64,000 nt of DNA, taken from positions 1,980,501-2,044,500 of the forward strand of contig NC_007775.1 in NCBI RefSeq assembly GCF_000013205.1. The letters are read 5' to 3'. Below the pieces are notes generated by a model. That model had not been told where the DNA came from and made no database searches. It worked only from the letters and a program-made list of their open reading frames with translations. Source of the DNA: Synechococcus sp. JA-3-3Ab (GTDB lineage Bacteria; Cyanobacteriota; Cyanobacteriia; Thermostichales; Thermostichaceae). The position numbers and the translations under genes are program-made. Positions 19,002-28,538 of this stretch are shown here, one piece after another; the first letter of the stretch is position 1; the number at the start of each line of letters is the position of its first letter.

Positions 19002-19100
19002 GCTGACCACCGCTGCCAAATCCAAAGGAATCCCAAGATCCCCAAGCCCCCGCCCCAACCTGGAGCAGCATGAGAGTAGAGATACCTAGGGGGTACGGCT

Positions 19101-21476
19101 ATGGTTTTGGCAGAACAGCTCTCAACCAAACCGCTCACCGACGACGAACTGCGCAAAATGGACGCCTACTGGCGGGCCGCCAACTACCTGTCGGTGGGGC
19201 AGATTTACCTGATGGACAACCCGCTGCTGCGGGAACCTCTAAAGCTAGAGCATGTGAAGCCGCGCCTGCTGGGGCACTGGGGCACCACACCGGGGCTGAA
19301 TTTTATCTACGTGCATCTCAACCGCATCATCAAGCGGGAAAACCTCAACGTCCTCTACATCACCGGCCCCGGCCATGGCGGCCCCGCTCTGGTGGCCAAC
19401 ACGTACCTGGAGGGCACCTACAGCGAGGTGTACCCCAACATCGGCCAAGATGCCGACGGGATGCGCAAGCTCTTCAAACAGTTCTCCTTCCCCGGCGGCG
19501 TGCCCAGCCACGTGGCCCCAGAAACCCCCGGCTCCATCCATGAGGGGGGAGAGCTAGGCTATGCCCTGGCCCACGCCTTTGGGGCGGCCTTCGACAACCC
19601 CGATCTGTTGGTGGCCTGTGTAGTCGGGGATGGAGAGGCGGAAACCGGCCCTCTGGCTGCTTCCTGGCACTCCAACAAGTTCCTCAACCCCATCCACGAC
19701 GGGGCAGTGCTGCCGATTCTCCACCTCAACGGCTACAAGATCGCCAACCCCACCATCCTGGGCCGCCTCAGCCGTGAAGAGCTGCAGAGCCTGTTTGTGG
19801 GCTATGGCTACAAGCCTTACTTCGTAGAAGGCTCCGATCCGGCCCAGATGCACCAGTTGATGGCCGCCACTTTGGACACGGTAATCCACGAGATCCAAGA
19901 AATCCAGCAGCATGCTCGTACCAAGGGGGATCCCAGCCGTCCCCAGTGGCCGATGATCATCCTGCGCACCCCCAAAGGCTGGACGGGCCCCAAAGAGGTG
20001 GACGGCAAAAAGGTGGAGGATTTCTGGCGCTCCCACCAGGTGCCGCTGGCGGATCTGGCCAAGAAACCAGAGCACCTCAAGATCCTGGAAGAGTGGATGC
20101 GCAGCTACAGACCGGAAGAGCTCTTCGACGAAAACGGCCGCCTGCGGCCCGAGCTGCAGGAGCTGGCCCCCAAAGGGGAAAAGCGCATGGGCGCCACCCC
20201 CTATGCCAACGGCGGCCTGCTGACGCGGGAGCTGAAAATGCCGGATTTCCGCCGCTACGCCGTGGACGTGCCGCACCCCGGCACCCTCGAAGCCGAAGCC
20301 ACCAAGGTGCTGGGGCAATTCTTGCGAGATGTGATGAAGCTCAACCCCCACAACTTCCGCCTCTTTGGCCCCGATGAAACTGCATCCAATCGCCTGGACG
20401 CCGTGTTTGAGGCCAGTGACCGCACCTGGGTGGCGCCTATCTACGACTACGACGAGCACCTCTCCCCCGATGGGCGGGTGATGGAGATCCTGAGCGAGCA
20501 CGTCTGCCAGGGCTGGCTGGAGGGCTACCTGTTGACAGGCCGCCACGGCTTTTTCTCCTGCTACGAAGCCTTCATCCACCTGGTGGACTCCATGTTCAAC
20601 CAGCACGCCAAGTGGCTGAAGACCACCCGCCACATCCCCTGGCGGCGGCCCATCCCCTCTCTCAACTACCTGCTCACCTCCCACGTGTGGCGGCAGGATC
20701 ACAACGGCTTCAGCCACCAGGATCCCGGCTTTCTGGATCACGTGGTCAACAAGAAAGCCGATGTTATCCGCGTCTACCTGCCCCCGGATGCCAACACCCT
20801 GCTCTCGGTGGCGGATCACTGCCTGCGCAGCCGCCACTACGTCAATGTCATCGTGGCGGGGAAACAGCCGGCCCTGCAGTACCTGGACATGGATGCCGCC
20901 ATCAAGCACTGCACCCAGGGCTTGGGGATCTGGGAGTGGGCCAGCAACGACCAGGGCTCGGAGCCGGATGTGGTCATGGCCTGCTGCGGCGATGTGCCGA
21001 CGATGGAAACCCTGGCGGCGGCGGACTTCTTGCGGCAGCACCTGCCGGACATCAAGATCCGGGTGGTGAACGTGGTCAACCTGATGAAGTTGCAGCCGCC
21101 CAGCGAACACCCCCACGGCATCAGCGACAAGGAGTTTGTCAGCATCTTCACCCCCGATAAGCCCATCGTGTTTGCCTTCCATGGCTATCCTTGGCTCATT
21201 CACCGCCTCACCTACCGCCGCCCCAACCACCACAACCTACACGTGCGCGGCTACAAGGAGGAAGGCACCACCACCACTCCCTTCGACATGTGCGTCCTCA
21301 ACCAGGTGGATCGCTTCAACCTGGCCAACGACGTGTTGGAGCGGGTGGAGCGCTTCAAATACCGGCGGGATCACGTCCAGCAGCTCATTCGGGACAAGCT
21401 GGTGGAGCACAAGCAGTACATCTGCAAGTACGGCGAGGATCTGCCCGAGGTGCGCAACTGGAAGTGGCCCTACTAG
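19101..21476 (+). CDS. xfp: Phosphoketolase (xylulose-5-P / fructose-6-P)
   Basis: Phosphoketolase cleaves xylulose 5-phosphate (or fructose 6-phosphate) with phosphate to acetyl phosphate and glyceraldehyde 3-phosphate (or erythrose 4-phosphate). The 791 residues match full length. Family signatures visible include [15 protein letters not shown], the phosphate/TPP-site histidines in GPGHGGPA, the TPP motif GDGEAETG (176-183), [13 protein letters not shown] near residue 695 and [19 protein letters not shown]. In cyanobacteria the enzyme feeds acetyl phosphate to acetate or acetyl-CoA and can support dark fermentation or CO2-saving carbon use; use in this strain is inference. It stands as a single gene. 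Confidence 0.96.
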   Translation: MVLAEQLSTKPLTDDELRKMDAYWRAANYLSVGQIYLMDNPLLREPLKLEHVKPRLLGHWGTTPGLNFIYVHLNRIIKRENLNVLYITGPGHGGPALVANTYLEGTYSEVYPNIGQDADGMRKLFKQFSFPGGVPSHVAPETPGSIHEGGELGYALAHAFGAAFDNPDLLVACVVGDGEAETGPLAASWHSNKFLNPIHDGAVLPILHLNGYKIANPTILGRLSREELQSLFVGYGYKPYFVEGSDPAQMHQLMAATLDTVIHEIQEIQQHARTKGDPSRPQWPMIILRTPKGWTGPKEVDGKKVEDFWRSHQVPLADLAKKPEHLKILEEWMRSYRPEELFDENGRLRPELQELAPKGEKRMGATPYANGGLLTRELKMPDFRRYAVDVPHPGTLEAEATKVLGQFLRDVMKLNPHNFRLFGPDETASNRLDAVFEASDRTWVAPIYDYDEHLSPDGRVMEILSEHVCQGWLEGYLLTGRHGFFSCYEAFIHLVDSMFNQHAKWLKTTRHIPWRRPIPSLNYLLTSHVWRQDHNGFSHQDPGFLDHVVNKKADVIRVYLPPDANTLLSVADHCLRSRHYVNVIVAGKQPALQYLDMDAAIKHCTQGLGIWEWASNDQGSEPDVVMACCGDVPTMETLAAADFLRQHLPDIKIRVVNVVNLMKLQPPSEHPHGISDKEFVSIFTPDKPIVFAFHGYPWLIHRLTYRRPNHHNLHVRGYKEEGTTTTPFDMCVLNQVDRFNLANDVLERVERFKYRRDHVQQLIRDKLVEHKQYICKYGEDLPEVRNWKWPY

Positions 21477-21530
21477 TGGATCCCCCTTCCCCCAACTTTC
21501 ACCTCTAGCCGCCGGCAGGGTAGAGTTTTC

Positions 21531-22670
21531 TTGGGCTCTCCTGCCGGAGCGTTCTGGGCGGTTGTGCTGGAGGTTGAGAATGTGAGGGGTTCAGAACGGG
21601 TGGATGCGGATACCCTTCCCCGGCTGGAAGAGGCGGACTGGGGAGGGATGGCCCTCTCCTTAGTTCTCGGCCTGGCCCTCTCAGCGCTGGTCATCGGGAT
21701 CCGGCCCCAGGTGGCCGTCCCCTTTGGATTGAGCGTGCTGGGCTCGGCCCTGCTGGGATCCCTACTTCTCCCGGTCTTGCGGCGCTGGAAGGCAGGCCAG
21801 GTCATCCGCGAGGAGGGGCCCCAGTCCCACCACAAAAAAGCGGGCACGCCGACCATGGGTGGCCTTAGCTTTTTGCCCGTAGGGCTGCTGGTGGCCGGCA
21901 TCGGGAGCGGCTGGGATCCCCAATGGCTGGCGGTGGCCCTACTGACCCTGGCTTACACCGTGGTTGGCTGGCTGGACGATTGGCTGGTCATCCGGCAGCG
22001 CTCCAACAAGGGGTTGTCTGCCAAATCGAAGCTTTTACTCCAAGTTGGGATCGGCCTGGTTTTCTGTGGCTACCTGGCCTGGCAAGGGATCCCCACCGTT
22101 CTCACCCTGCCGGGAATAGGCGCCCTCCCCCTGGGCTGGCTGTTCTGGCCCTTGGCCTTGTTTGTGCTGGTGGGCACCAACAACGCCGTCAACCTCGCCG
22201 ACGGCATGGACGGCCTGGCGGCAGGGATGGTGGCCCTTGTCCTGGCAGGGCTGGGGCTGACGGCAGCGGATCCCGTTTTGGCGCTCGTGGCTTTTGCCTT
22301 GAGCGGCACCTGTCTGGGCTTTCTGGTGCACAACCACCACCGGGCCCGCCTGTTTATGGGCGATACCGGATCCCTGGGGTTGGGGGGCGCTCTGGCGGGG
22401 CTGGCGCTGTTGGGGGATCAGCTCTGGGCCCTGGCCTGGATGGGCGCGGTGCTGGTGGCAGAGGCCCTGTCGGTGATCCTGCAGGTGGGCTACTTCCAAT
22501 ACACCAAACGCAAAACCGGACAAGGCAAACGGCTGCTGCGCATGTCGCCCTTGCACCACCATCTGGAGCTGGGGGGCTGGTCGGAGGTGCAGGTGGTGGG
22601 GTGCTTCTATGGGCTAACGGCGCTATTGGTGGGGCTGGGCTGGGCCTGGTGGCACTGGGCCGGCGCTTGA
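21531..22670 (+). CDS. mraY: Phospho-N-acetylmuramoyl-pentapeptide transferase
   Basis: MraY makes lipid I from UDP-MurNAc-pentapeptide and undecaprenyl phosphate at the inner membrane. The protein has about ten hydrophobic segments and the diagnostic motifs EGPQSHHKKAGTPTMGG, NLADGMDGLAAG (catalytic aspartates), HNHHRARLFMGDTGSLGLG and RMSPLHHHLELGGWSE. The TTG start gives a 45-residue N-terminal stretch before the first membrane helix that is not typical. A later GTG or ATG start (for example the ATG of MALSLVLG, about residue 40) would also fit. A MITE lies 77 bases downstream. Confidence 0.94.
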   Translation: MGSPAGAFWAVVLEVENVRGSERVDADTLPRLEEADWGGMALSLVLGLALSALVIGIRPQVAVPFGLSVLGSALLGSLLLPVLRRWKAGQVIREEGPQSHHKKAGTPTMGGLSFLPVGLLVAGIGSGWDPQWLAVALLTLAYTVVGWLDDWLVIRQRSNKGLSAKSKLLLQVGIGLVFCGYLAWQGIPTVLTLPGIGALPLGWLFWPLALFVLVGTNNAVNLADGMDGLAAGMVALVLAGLGLTAADPVLALVAFALSGTCLGFLVHNHHRARLFMGDTGSLGLGGALAGLALLGDQLWALAWMGAVLVAEALSVILQVGYFQYTKRKTGQGKRLLRMSPLHHHLELGGWSEVQVVGCFYGLTALLVGLGWAWWHWAGA

Positions 22671-22747
22671 GAGGCAGAGGATCCAGGGGTACCACGGCAG
22701 GGGCCAAGCGCCGAAGCCGGACTTGGGGCTGCTTTCGGGGTTGGGAG

Positions 22748-23018
22748 GAGCATGCCTCTAACCCCCAAAACCCTGAACTTTGCTGAATTTACTGAGCTTT
22801 AGGCGGTTTGGCAAAAGTCATTGAGAGGGATATAGTAGACCAAGTTTCCCCCTGATCCTTGAGTCCACCGCAACGGTTGCCGGGAAGTGAAGGGGGAAAG
22901 CGCTCGGGGGGTATTCCTCAGGGCTTTGCGGGATACCGCCTTCCTGCTCAGAGATAGGCAGGATGCGATCGCTTCTTTCCTGAACCATGTTCAGGAGAGT
23001 TCAGCGTGAATGTATCAG
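22748..23018 (+). mobile_element. MITE, IS607-derived non-autonomous element, copy 1
   Basis: A 271-bp segment recurs at 62220-62490 in inverted orientation with a single base difference. Its left end (GAGCATGCCTCTA) matches the left end of the IS607 element at 37.3-39.2 kb (GAGCATGACTCTA). Its right 120 bases match the tnpB 3' end and right terminus of that IS607: CTCAGGGCTTTGCGGGATAC, then a hairpin (CCTGAAC-cat-GTTCAGG), then GTTCAGCGTGAATGTATCAG. It has no gene and is best explained as an internally deleted derivative moved in trans by the IS607 transposase. It sits between mraY and a hypothetical gene and contains a GCGATCGC (HIP1) site. Confidence 0.9.
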
Positions 23019-23120
23019 GTCTAAACTGACTTAAGGGTTGTGGCTTGCCCTGGGCAGAGATTTGTCCATGGGTACAGCATCCTGTCCCCAACCCAAATGG
23101 CTGCAATTTCAAAAATGGTT

Positions 23121-23152
23121 GAAAAGGGCTTCTAGGCCGCCCGCAGAGCCCT
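23121..23152 (-). terminator. Rho-independent terminator of the secreted hypothetical gene
   Basis: On the minus strand, AGGGCT and AGCCCT form a stem immediately after the stop codon. The stem is followed by TTTTC, as expected for an intrinsic terminator. The loop is rather long (16 bases). Confidence 0.5.
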
Positions 23153-23716
23153 CTAAGGCTGCAGGATCATCGACCAAAAGCCGCTCTCTTCATTCCAAAA
23201 GGGCGCCAGCGACTCTCCCACCACGTTCGGCCCCCAGTAGCGAGCGGTTCCATCCAGGGTAAAAGCCACCACAATATCGCCGGGGCCGATCTGCAATGGC
23301 TCCTCGCCCAAACTCAGCACCAGCCCCTCGCTGCCCCCTTCTCCGGGCGCAAAGTCCCAGTGGGCCGTTTCCGGGTTGAGCAGCCGTCCACCGCTGCGCA
23401 TCAAGATCACCAGCCGAATCGGGTGAGGGGTGCGATTGCCGACTCGAAAGGCTCCTGTGCGGGTGGAGGTGGGGAAGGCAGACTCTGAGGGCAGGACAGG
23501 AGCTGCATTCCCCTCGAAGGAGCCTTGTGGGGATTTTAACATCGGCTGGGCTGCCAACCCCCGAACGAGAGCCAGACCCCAAACCAAAGCGGCAGCCAAC
23601 CCCAGGGATCTCTGGCGCAGCTTGCCCCGCAAGGTCCCTTTCGGCGGCCCGCCGGCAACAAGAGCGGCAACAGCTTGGGTGATACAGGCAGGAAATGAGC
23701 GGATGGAAACAGACAT
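23153..23716 (-). CDS. Secreted conserved hypothetical protein
   Basis: From the ATG of MSVSIRSFPACITQ the protein is 187 residues. A hydrophobic signal-like stretch (LGLAAALVWGLALVRGLAAQ) suggests export with cleavage after AAQ. The mature part has a beta-rich pattern (FRVGNRTPHPIRLVILMR, HWDFAPGEGG, LQIGPGDIVVAFTLDG, RYWGPNVVGESLAPFW) that I recognise as a recurrent cyanobacterial hypothetical without known function. The reading frame is open for another 56 codons upstream, but those residues lack similarity to the domain. A hairpin terminator follows the stop. Confidence 0.7.
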   Translation of the reverse strand: MSVSIRSFPACITQAVAALVAGGPPKGTLRGKLRQRSLGLAAALVWGLALVRGLAAQPMLKSPQGSFEGNAAPVLPSESAFPTSTRTGAFRVGNRTPHPIRLVILMRSGGRLLNPETAHWDFAPGEGGSEGLVLSLGEEPLQIGPGDIVVAFTLDGTARYWGPNVVGESLAPFWNEESGFWSMILQP

Positions 23717-23947
23717 CAGATTACCGCAACCAGGAGTGCTACATGCCGGATTGAGAAAGAAGCTGAGCGACCGTGACCTCGCCATTGGTGAGCAGATCCA
23801 GCCCGCAGGCGGCGTCGCGCTCAGAATAGGACGGTTGTTCAGCCACGCTAACACCTCTATCCTTGTCTGTTCTTCAATATTCATTCAACCTTCTCTCGGA
23901 AGGCGAAAACCGCTCCCCCCTCCCACCTGCAGTCGGCTGGGATCCTT

Positions 23948-24565
23948 CTAGGGGTTGACCGCTCGGCATTTCCACCCTTGCGGGCTGCGCTCATACAGAG
24001 TCCGTCGCTGGGGATAGATCGCATCTCCCTTGAGCTGGAGGTGATCCACCTCCGTTGGATCCAACAGCAGTAGGACAAATGTCGGCGGTGGCAAAGATGC
24101 CTTTTCGGGGGGCAGCTCTTCAACAAAAGCCTCGGGTGGGGCAAGAGGGCCTTTAGGTTCCGGCCAGAACCAGAGCAGCCGTCCTTTTTCCGAGATTTGT
24201 TGCCACAACTGTTGTCGGTGCTGCTGCGCCCGAGGATCCGGGTGGTCGGCGGTGATGGCCTCGAGAGTGCCGGCAATGCGAAATTGCTCGCGAGTTTTAC
24301 AGAAGTACCAGCAGATCTGGGCCAGTGGGCAGTGGGCGATCTGGCAGATCTTCTCGCTGCGGCTGTCCACCGCCAACTGAATGCGGTCGGTATCCCCCAA
24401 AAATCCCCGGAAGACCACCGTGCGGTTGCGCGGGTGCCCCCAAGGATCCACCGTAGCCAACTGCAAATAGCGCACACCCGCGTCGCTGCGGTTGCGGTGC
24501 AAGGCCGCCTGCAGCAACGTCCGCCAAGAGGGATCCCCAGCCGGGTTATCCTTCAACTCGTTCAT
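23948..24565 (-). CDS. Pyridoxamine 5'-phosphate oxidase-family protein (Alr4036-like, FMN-binding)
   Basis: The 205 residues match the PPOX-like split-barrel flavoproteins of the Alr4036 group: WRTLLQAALHRNRSDAGVRY, LATVDPWGHPRNRTVVFRGF, LAVDSRSEKICQI, AQICWYFCKTREQFRIAG and GRLLWFWPEPKG. They bind FMN, and the arginines in RNRTVVFRGF and the SRSEK segment fit the phosphate contacts. The true substrate in this group is not established and it need not be the vitamin B6 enzyme PdxH. The ATG at the 5' end is well placed. A GNAT gene lies 27 bases upstream on the same strand. Confidence 0.83.
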   Translation of the reverse strand: MNELKDNPAGDPSWRTLLQAALHRNRSDAGVRYLQLATVDPWGHPRNRTVVFRGFLGDTDRIQLAVDSRSEKICQIAHCPLAQICWYFCKTREQFRIAGTLEAITADHPDPRAQQHRQQLWQQISEKGRLLWFWPEPKGPLAPPEAFVEELPPEKASLPPPTFVLLLLDPTEVDHLQLKGDAIYPQRRTLYERSPQGWKCRAVNP

Positions 24566-24592
24566 AGGGGTGCGCAGGTGCCAGCCGAGACT

Positions 24593-25855
24593 TTAGCCGG
24601 GAGGGGGAGGAGCTTCCGATTGCGGATCCCTGGCCTGTCCTAGTGAGGATTCCGGCCGAACGGAATGGGAATCCAGACCAGTTGGGTGAAGGGAATGAAA
24701 GGGATGCTCCAGACAGCCCTCTGCCAGCCCCTCGAAGCGTTCCGGCACCGGCTGTTTCACCGGCAATTTCTGGAGCACCAGAGCGAGATACTCGCTGTAC
24801 CATGGGGAGCGAGCTTCTCGCACCTTGTGCCACACCGAGCGCGACATCAACAGCGTCCGCTCCACGTCCCGGGCTCCCAGCTTGAGCAAAAATTCCTCCC
24901 GTTCCGGCTGGTAATCGGTGGAGGTCAAAGCCAAAGCCTGCGGCGGATAGGCTTGGGTGAGCCGGGCCATCTTGGCCATGAGCTCAGGATAGAGCCAGGT
25001 GTAGGCGGGGTGAACCGTAAGCTTGGCCACATGCGGCTGCTGCCCGGTACGGTCCAACTTCAGGTTGAAATAGCCGATAGCGGTTTTCCGCTCCGGCTCA
25101 TAGACACACATCTCCACCCGTTCCGTTTGGCTGATGACGCATTTGGCCTGATCTAGGAGCCAATCCAGCGGGCTGGTGCGAAAATCGCTCACGTCGCGGT
25201 CGTATACCTGGCGCACGGTGGCCGGCATGGATCCCGTATCCAGTTGGTAAATGGCGTAGGCATCCCGGTTGGTCACCGGCACCAGGTTGGGCAGCATGGG
25301 CTCGTGCTGGCTGAGGGCGGCCAGAATCTCGGGCCGGATCGACCAGTAGGTAATCTGGGCCAGCGGTTGGAAGCCGTTGTGGCGGTAGAGGGCCATCGCC
25401 CCCTTGTTGTGGATGTTCACCTCCAAGATCCAGGTGCGGGCCTCGCGAAAGTGCTCCATGCAGTGTCTGAGCAACTTAGAGCCGATTCCCTGCCGCCGGG
25501 CGGAGGGCACCACAGCAATGTGATCCACCCGCCAGGTGCTGCGGGAATGATTAAAGGGAGAAACTTGAATGACCCCCTGGATTTTGCCCTCCAGCTCCGC
25601 CACATGCACCGTAAACATGTGCTGAAAACGGTTGGGAAACAGGCTCAAAGTTTTCAGGGGGCCATACCACTGGCGCAGCCGCCGCACCTGGCGACGAATG
25701 TCCACCGAGCGGCCGCTGTACTCTTCATCAAAAGCTTGAGCCAAAATCTCCTCCACCGCCTCCAGATCACCCAGTTGAGCCGGGCGGAGAATCAGTTCGG
25801 GAGCCTCCTTAGGAGCTTTGGAATCCGGGTTGGGCTTTTCCGCAGGGTTGTCCAT
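24593..25855 (-). CDS. Tandem GNAT-fold N-acetyltransferase
   Basis: The N-terminal half (about 20-180) is a recognisable GNAT domain. Its motif A, VDHIAVVPSARRQGIGSKLL, contains the acetyl-CoA pyrophosphate loop R-x-x-G-x-G/A, and motif B reads EVNIHNKGAMALYRHNGF. The second half (about 195-380) keeps a GNAT-like strand and helix order (GYFNLKLDRT, VAKLTVHPAYTWLYPELM, LGARDVERTLLMSRSVWHKV) but lacks the glycine-rich loop, so it is probably a degenerate second copy that binds substrate. The substrate is unknown. The last 40 residues are a disordered proline-rich tail. Confidence 0.8.
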   Translation of the reverse strand: MDNPAEKPNPDSKAPKEAPELILRPAQLGDLEAVEEILAQAFDEEYSGRSVDIRRQVRRLRQWYGPLKTLSLFPNRFQHMFTVHVAELEGKIQGVIQVSPFNHSRSTWRVDHIAVVPSARRQGIGSKLLRHCMEHFREARTWILEVNIHNKGAMALYRHNGFQPLAQITYWSIRPEILAALSQHEPMLPNLVPVTNRDAYAIYQLDTGSMPATVRQVYDRDVSDFRTSPLDWLLDQAKCVISQTERVEMCVYEPERKTAIGYFNLKLDRTGQQPHVAKLTVHPAYTWLYPELMAKMARLTQAYPPQALALTSTDYQPEREEFLLKLGARDVERTLLMSRSVWHKVREARSPWYSEYLALVLQKLPVKQPVPERFEGLAEGCLEHPFHSLHPTGLDSHSVRPESSLGQARDPQSEAPPPPG

Positions 25856-25974
25856 GCCAAAGTGTGGGCGGGAGAATACTCAAAGCATAGCTCAGGATCC
25901 CCCACTTCTTCTATCTAAGGGGGGCGTTGCTGCCACAAATGAGATTATCGGGCTTTCCGTTGGCCTTTGGCCAA

Positions 25975-26628
25975 TCAGGCCCCCGCATCCAGCAACGCCA
26001 GGTTGCGGAAGGTAAAGCGCTTTTCCACAGGGCCGGTTTCCGTCTCTGTTTGAATGCGCCGCTCCGAGAGGATATAGTACTTGCCCACTTTGGTGTAGAG
26101 ATCTTCAAATTGGCTGCGCCCACCCTTCTGCTCGCCAGTCTTGGCGTCGTGATAGACGGAGTCGTAGCGGTGGGAGAGGTAGCCTTCGCCCGTGTCATGG
26201 CTGCTGAAGGTGTGAATAGTAACCACCATACCGTGAATATGCCGATGCACCATGGTAACTTGGTTGTCGCGCACGTGGTAGCGATCCCCTTCGGCTTTGC
26301 CGCCCACCAGGATCTCCACGGTGCCATCGGGTAGGATCTGGCCATAGCGAAAAGTGTTGTTCCCGTGGGTCTCGGCGAAGCTGCGGCGCACCCGGTGAAC
26401 GGCAATCTCCCAAAGTTGATTGTGAATGGCTTTCCGGGCTTCCTCATCCTCCACGCCCGTAACCGTCGCTTTTAGGTCTGCCCCCACTCGCACCTGGCCC
26501 ACAAAAGTGCGCTCCCCATCCCAGTAGGTGACCTCGGCGCTGTAGCCCGGAAAGTCGGGATCCCAGGTGTAGCGATTTTCGTAGGCGGCCCGAAACAACT
26601 CTTCGGCAGAAACTTGGGTCGCGGTCAT
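25975..26628 (-). CDS. DUF3386 family protein
   Basis: The 217 residues fit DUF3386, a family of cyanobacteria and plastid-bearing plants: LFRAAYENRYTWDPDFPGYS, VRVGADLKATVTGVED, HRVRRSFAETHGNNTFRYG, and RDNQVTMVHRHIHGMVVTIH near 115-135. No enzymatic motif is evident and no function is known. GGAGACACTCG before the ATG gives a good ribosome site. The gene is divergent from murA across a 343-base promoter region. Confidence 0.82.
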   Translation of the reverse strand: MTATQVSAEELFRAAYENRYTWDPDFPGYSAEVTYWDGERTFVGQVRVGADLKATVTGVEDEEARKAIHNQLWEIAVHRVRRSFAETHGNNTFRYGQILPDGTVEILVGGKAEGDRYHVRDNQVTMVHRHIHGMVVTIHTFSSHDTGEGYLSHRYDSVYHDAKTGEQKGGRSQFEDLYTKVGKYYILSERRIQTETETGPVEKRFTFRNLALLDAGA

Positions 26629-26971
26629 CGAGTGTCTCCTGTCTTACTGGCAAGCGCTTCTCATGACCATCCATCATACTGCCCCTTGCTGCCAGGCTAT
26701 CCCCCTAGCCGCCCGCGGCAGGAACCTGCGTTTGTTGACATACTCTCTACGCCCAGGGCCTGCTTCCCCACAGCGATCAGCCAGGGGTTTTCGCGCCACA
26801 AAGAGCTGACATAGCTAATTGCCCATCCGCCGCTGTAGGATAGAGGCATAGCCACTGGAGCTTCTCTTCCTTCGTCACCCTAAGTTTTGGCCTGCAAGTT
26901 TAGTTGCTGCTTTGATCCCCGGAGTATTCTCTGGAAAGAGCCTTTCTATTTTTGGTGGGTGAGGAGGAAGA
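26629..26971. promoter_or_regulatory. Divergent promoter region between DUF3386 and murA
   Basis: No gene is seen in this 343-base gap. A consensus -35 hexamer TTGACA occurs at 26735-26740 without a good -10 at 17 bases. TAGGAT near 26836 is a possible -10 for murA. A strong GAGGAGGA ribosome site precedes the TTG used as the murA start. Confidence 0.4.
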
Positions 26972-28417
26972 TTGAGAGATTTTTTTGACAATCGCGTCGG
27001 CAGGACGGAATCCCTAGCGCCTAACCTGTCGCCGGCCCAGACCAGAGTGGCAGCCCCGCCGGAGATGATGGGGCCAGTGCTGAAAATTGTCGGCAAGCAG
27101 ACCTTGAGCGGCCACATTCCCATCGGCGGCGCGAAAAACTCAGCTTTGGCGCTCATGGCGGGATCCCTTTTGGCTCCTGCCGCTTGTCGAATTCACAACG
27201 TGCCGCGCCTGCTGGACATTGAACGCATGGGGCAGATCCTGACCAGCCTGGGGGTTAAGGTGTCCCATGTGGGCAATACCCTTGACCTGGACGCCAGCTC
27301 CCTCAAAACTTCCCAGGCGCCCTACGAGTTGGTCAGCCAGTTGCGGGCCAGCTTCTTCATCATCGGGCCGCTGCTGGCGCGGCTGGGAGTGGTCAGAGTT
27401 CCTCTGCCCGGCGGCTGTGCCATCGGCTCGCGTCCGGTGGATCTGCATGTGCGGGGCCTGCAAGCGTTGGGGGCAACGGTTCAAATCGAGCACGGCGTGG
27501 TTCATGCCTATGCCCGCAAGCTGGTGGGAACCCGCATCTACCTTGACTATCCCAGCGTCGGCGCCACCGAGACGCTGATGATGGCCGCTACGCTGGCCGA
27601 AGGGGAAACGGTGATTGAAAATGCTGCCCAAGAGCCGGAGGTGGCCGACTTGGCCCGTTTTTGTCAGGCGATGGGAGCCCGCATCCGTGGCGTGGGCACC
27701 AATACGGTTGTGGTGGTAGGGGTGCCGCGCCTGCACGGCACCGAGTACACGGTCATTCCCGACCGCATCGAGGCCAGCACCTACCTCATTGCCGGGGCCA
27801 TCACCCGCTCCGAACTCACGGTTGGCCCTGTTATCCCGGATCACCTGCGAGCGGTGATTGCCAAGCTGCGCGACATGGGGCTGCGGGTGGAGGAAGAAGG
27901 CCCCAACCGGCTGCGCATTGCCCCGGCTCAACTCAGTTCGGGCTGGCTTTGCCAGGCAACCGATATCCAAACCTTGCCCTATCCAGGTTTTCCCACCGAT
28001 GTGCAGGCGCCGATCATGGCCTTGGCTGCCCTGAGCGAGGGCAGTTGCACCATCGAGGAGACGGTGTTTGAAAACCGCATGCACCACATTCCCGAGCTCA
28101 ACCGCATGGGGGCGGATATTCGTCTCAAGAACCGGGTGGCCATTGTCCGGGGGGTGCCGTCGCTGTCGGGAGCGCCGGTGGTGGCCACGGACTTGCGGGC
28201 GGGGGCAGCTCTGGTGTTGGCTGGCCTGGCGGCTGAGGGCTGCTCTACTATCCACGGGCTCCACTACATCGACCGCGGCTACGAAGCTATCGATGAAAAG
28301 CTGCGCAGCGTTGGGGCCAAGGTGTATCGCTGTAACAACCCGGCAGGGATCCCGGCCACCCCTCAGCCTGAACAAGCTGATGGAAAGGGGATCCCATTGC
28401 AGAATTGGCCCACTTGA
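26972..28417 (+). CDS. murA: UDP-N-acetylglucosamine 1-carboxyvinyltransferase
   Basis: MurA catalyses the first committed peptidoglycan step, transferring enolpyruvate from PEP to UDP-GlcNAc. Visible signatures are [17 protein letters not shown] (Lys55 and Asn56), [15 protein letters not shown], the catalytic cysteine loop [15 protein letters not shown] with Cys149 (so it should be fosfomycin-sensitive by this criterion), [18 protein letters not shown] and [16 protein letters not shown]. The TTG start is backed by a strong ribosome site, giving about 33 extra N-terminal residues before the normal MurA beginning ([14 protein letters not shown]). An internal ATG at about residue 32 is the alternative. 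Confidence 0.95.
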   Translation: MRDFFDNRVGRTESLAPNLSPAQTRVAAPPEMMGPVLKIVGKQTLSGHIPIGGAKNSALALMAGSLLAPAACRIHNVPRLLDIERMGQILTSLGVKVSHVGNTLDLDASSLKTSQAPYELVSQLRASFFIIGPLLARLGVVRVPLPGGCAIGSRPVDLHVRGLQALGATVQIEHGVVHAYARKLVGTRIYLDYPSVGATETLMMAATLAEGETVIENAAQEPEVADLARFCQAMGARIRGVGTNTVVVVGVPRLHGTEYTVIPDRIEASTYLIAGAITRSELTVGPVIPDHLRAVIAKLRDMGLRVEEEGPNRLRIAPAQLSSGWLCQATDIQTLPYPGFPTDVQAPIMALAALSEGSCTIEETVFENRMHHIPELNRMGADIRLKNRVAIVRGVPSLSGAPVVATDLRAGAALVLAGLAAEGCSTIHGLHYIDRGYEAIDEKLRSVGAKVYRCNNPAGIPATPQPEQADGKGIPLQNWPT

Positions 28418-28538
28418 GCCTACGCCGTTGGGGGGATCCGCCGGCCCCCTCCCCCTTGTTTTCTTGAGGGAAAAAGGATGCGGTAGGCTAGGAGCCGACA
28501 GCCCAAATTCAGGGAGAAGGGGTTGGGGATCGAGAGCC

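Noticed and set aside
19554-21233. 559-codon minus-strand frame opposite phosphoketolase
   Set aside because: It lies fully inside xfp on the other strand, with no motif or ribosome site.
28068-28538. Upstream extension of the geranylgeranyl-reductase-like frame
   Set aside because: The residues overlap murA in another frame. The Rossmann motif begins right after the ATG at 28539.
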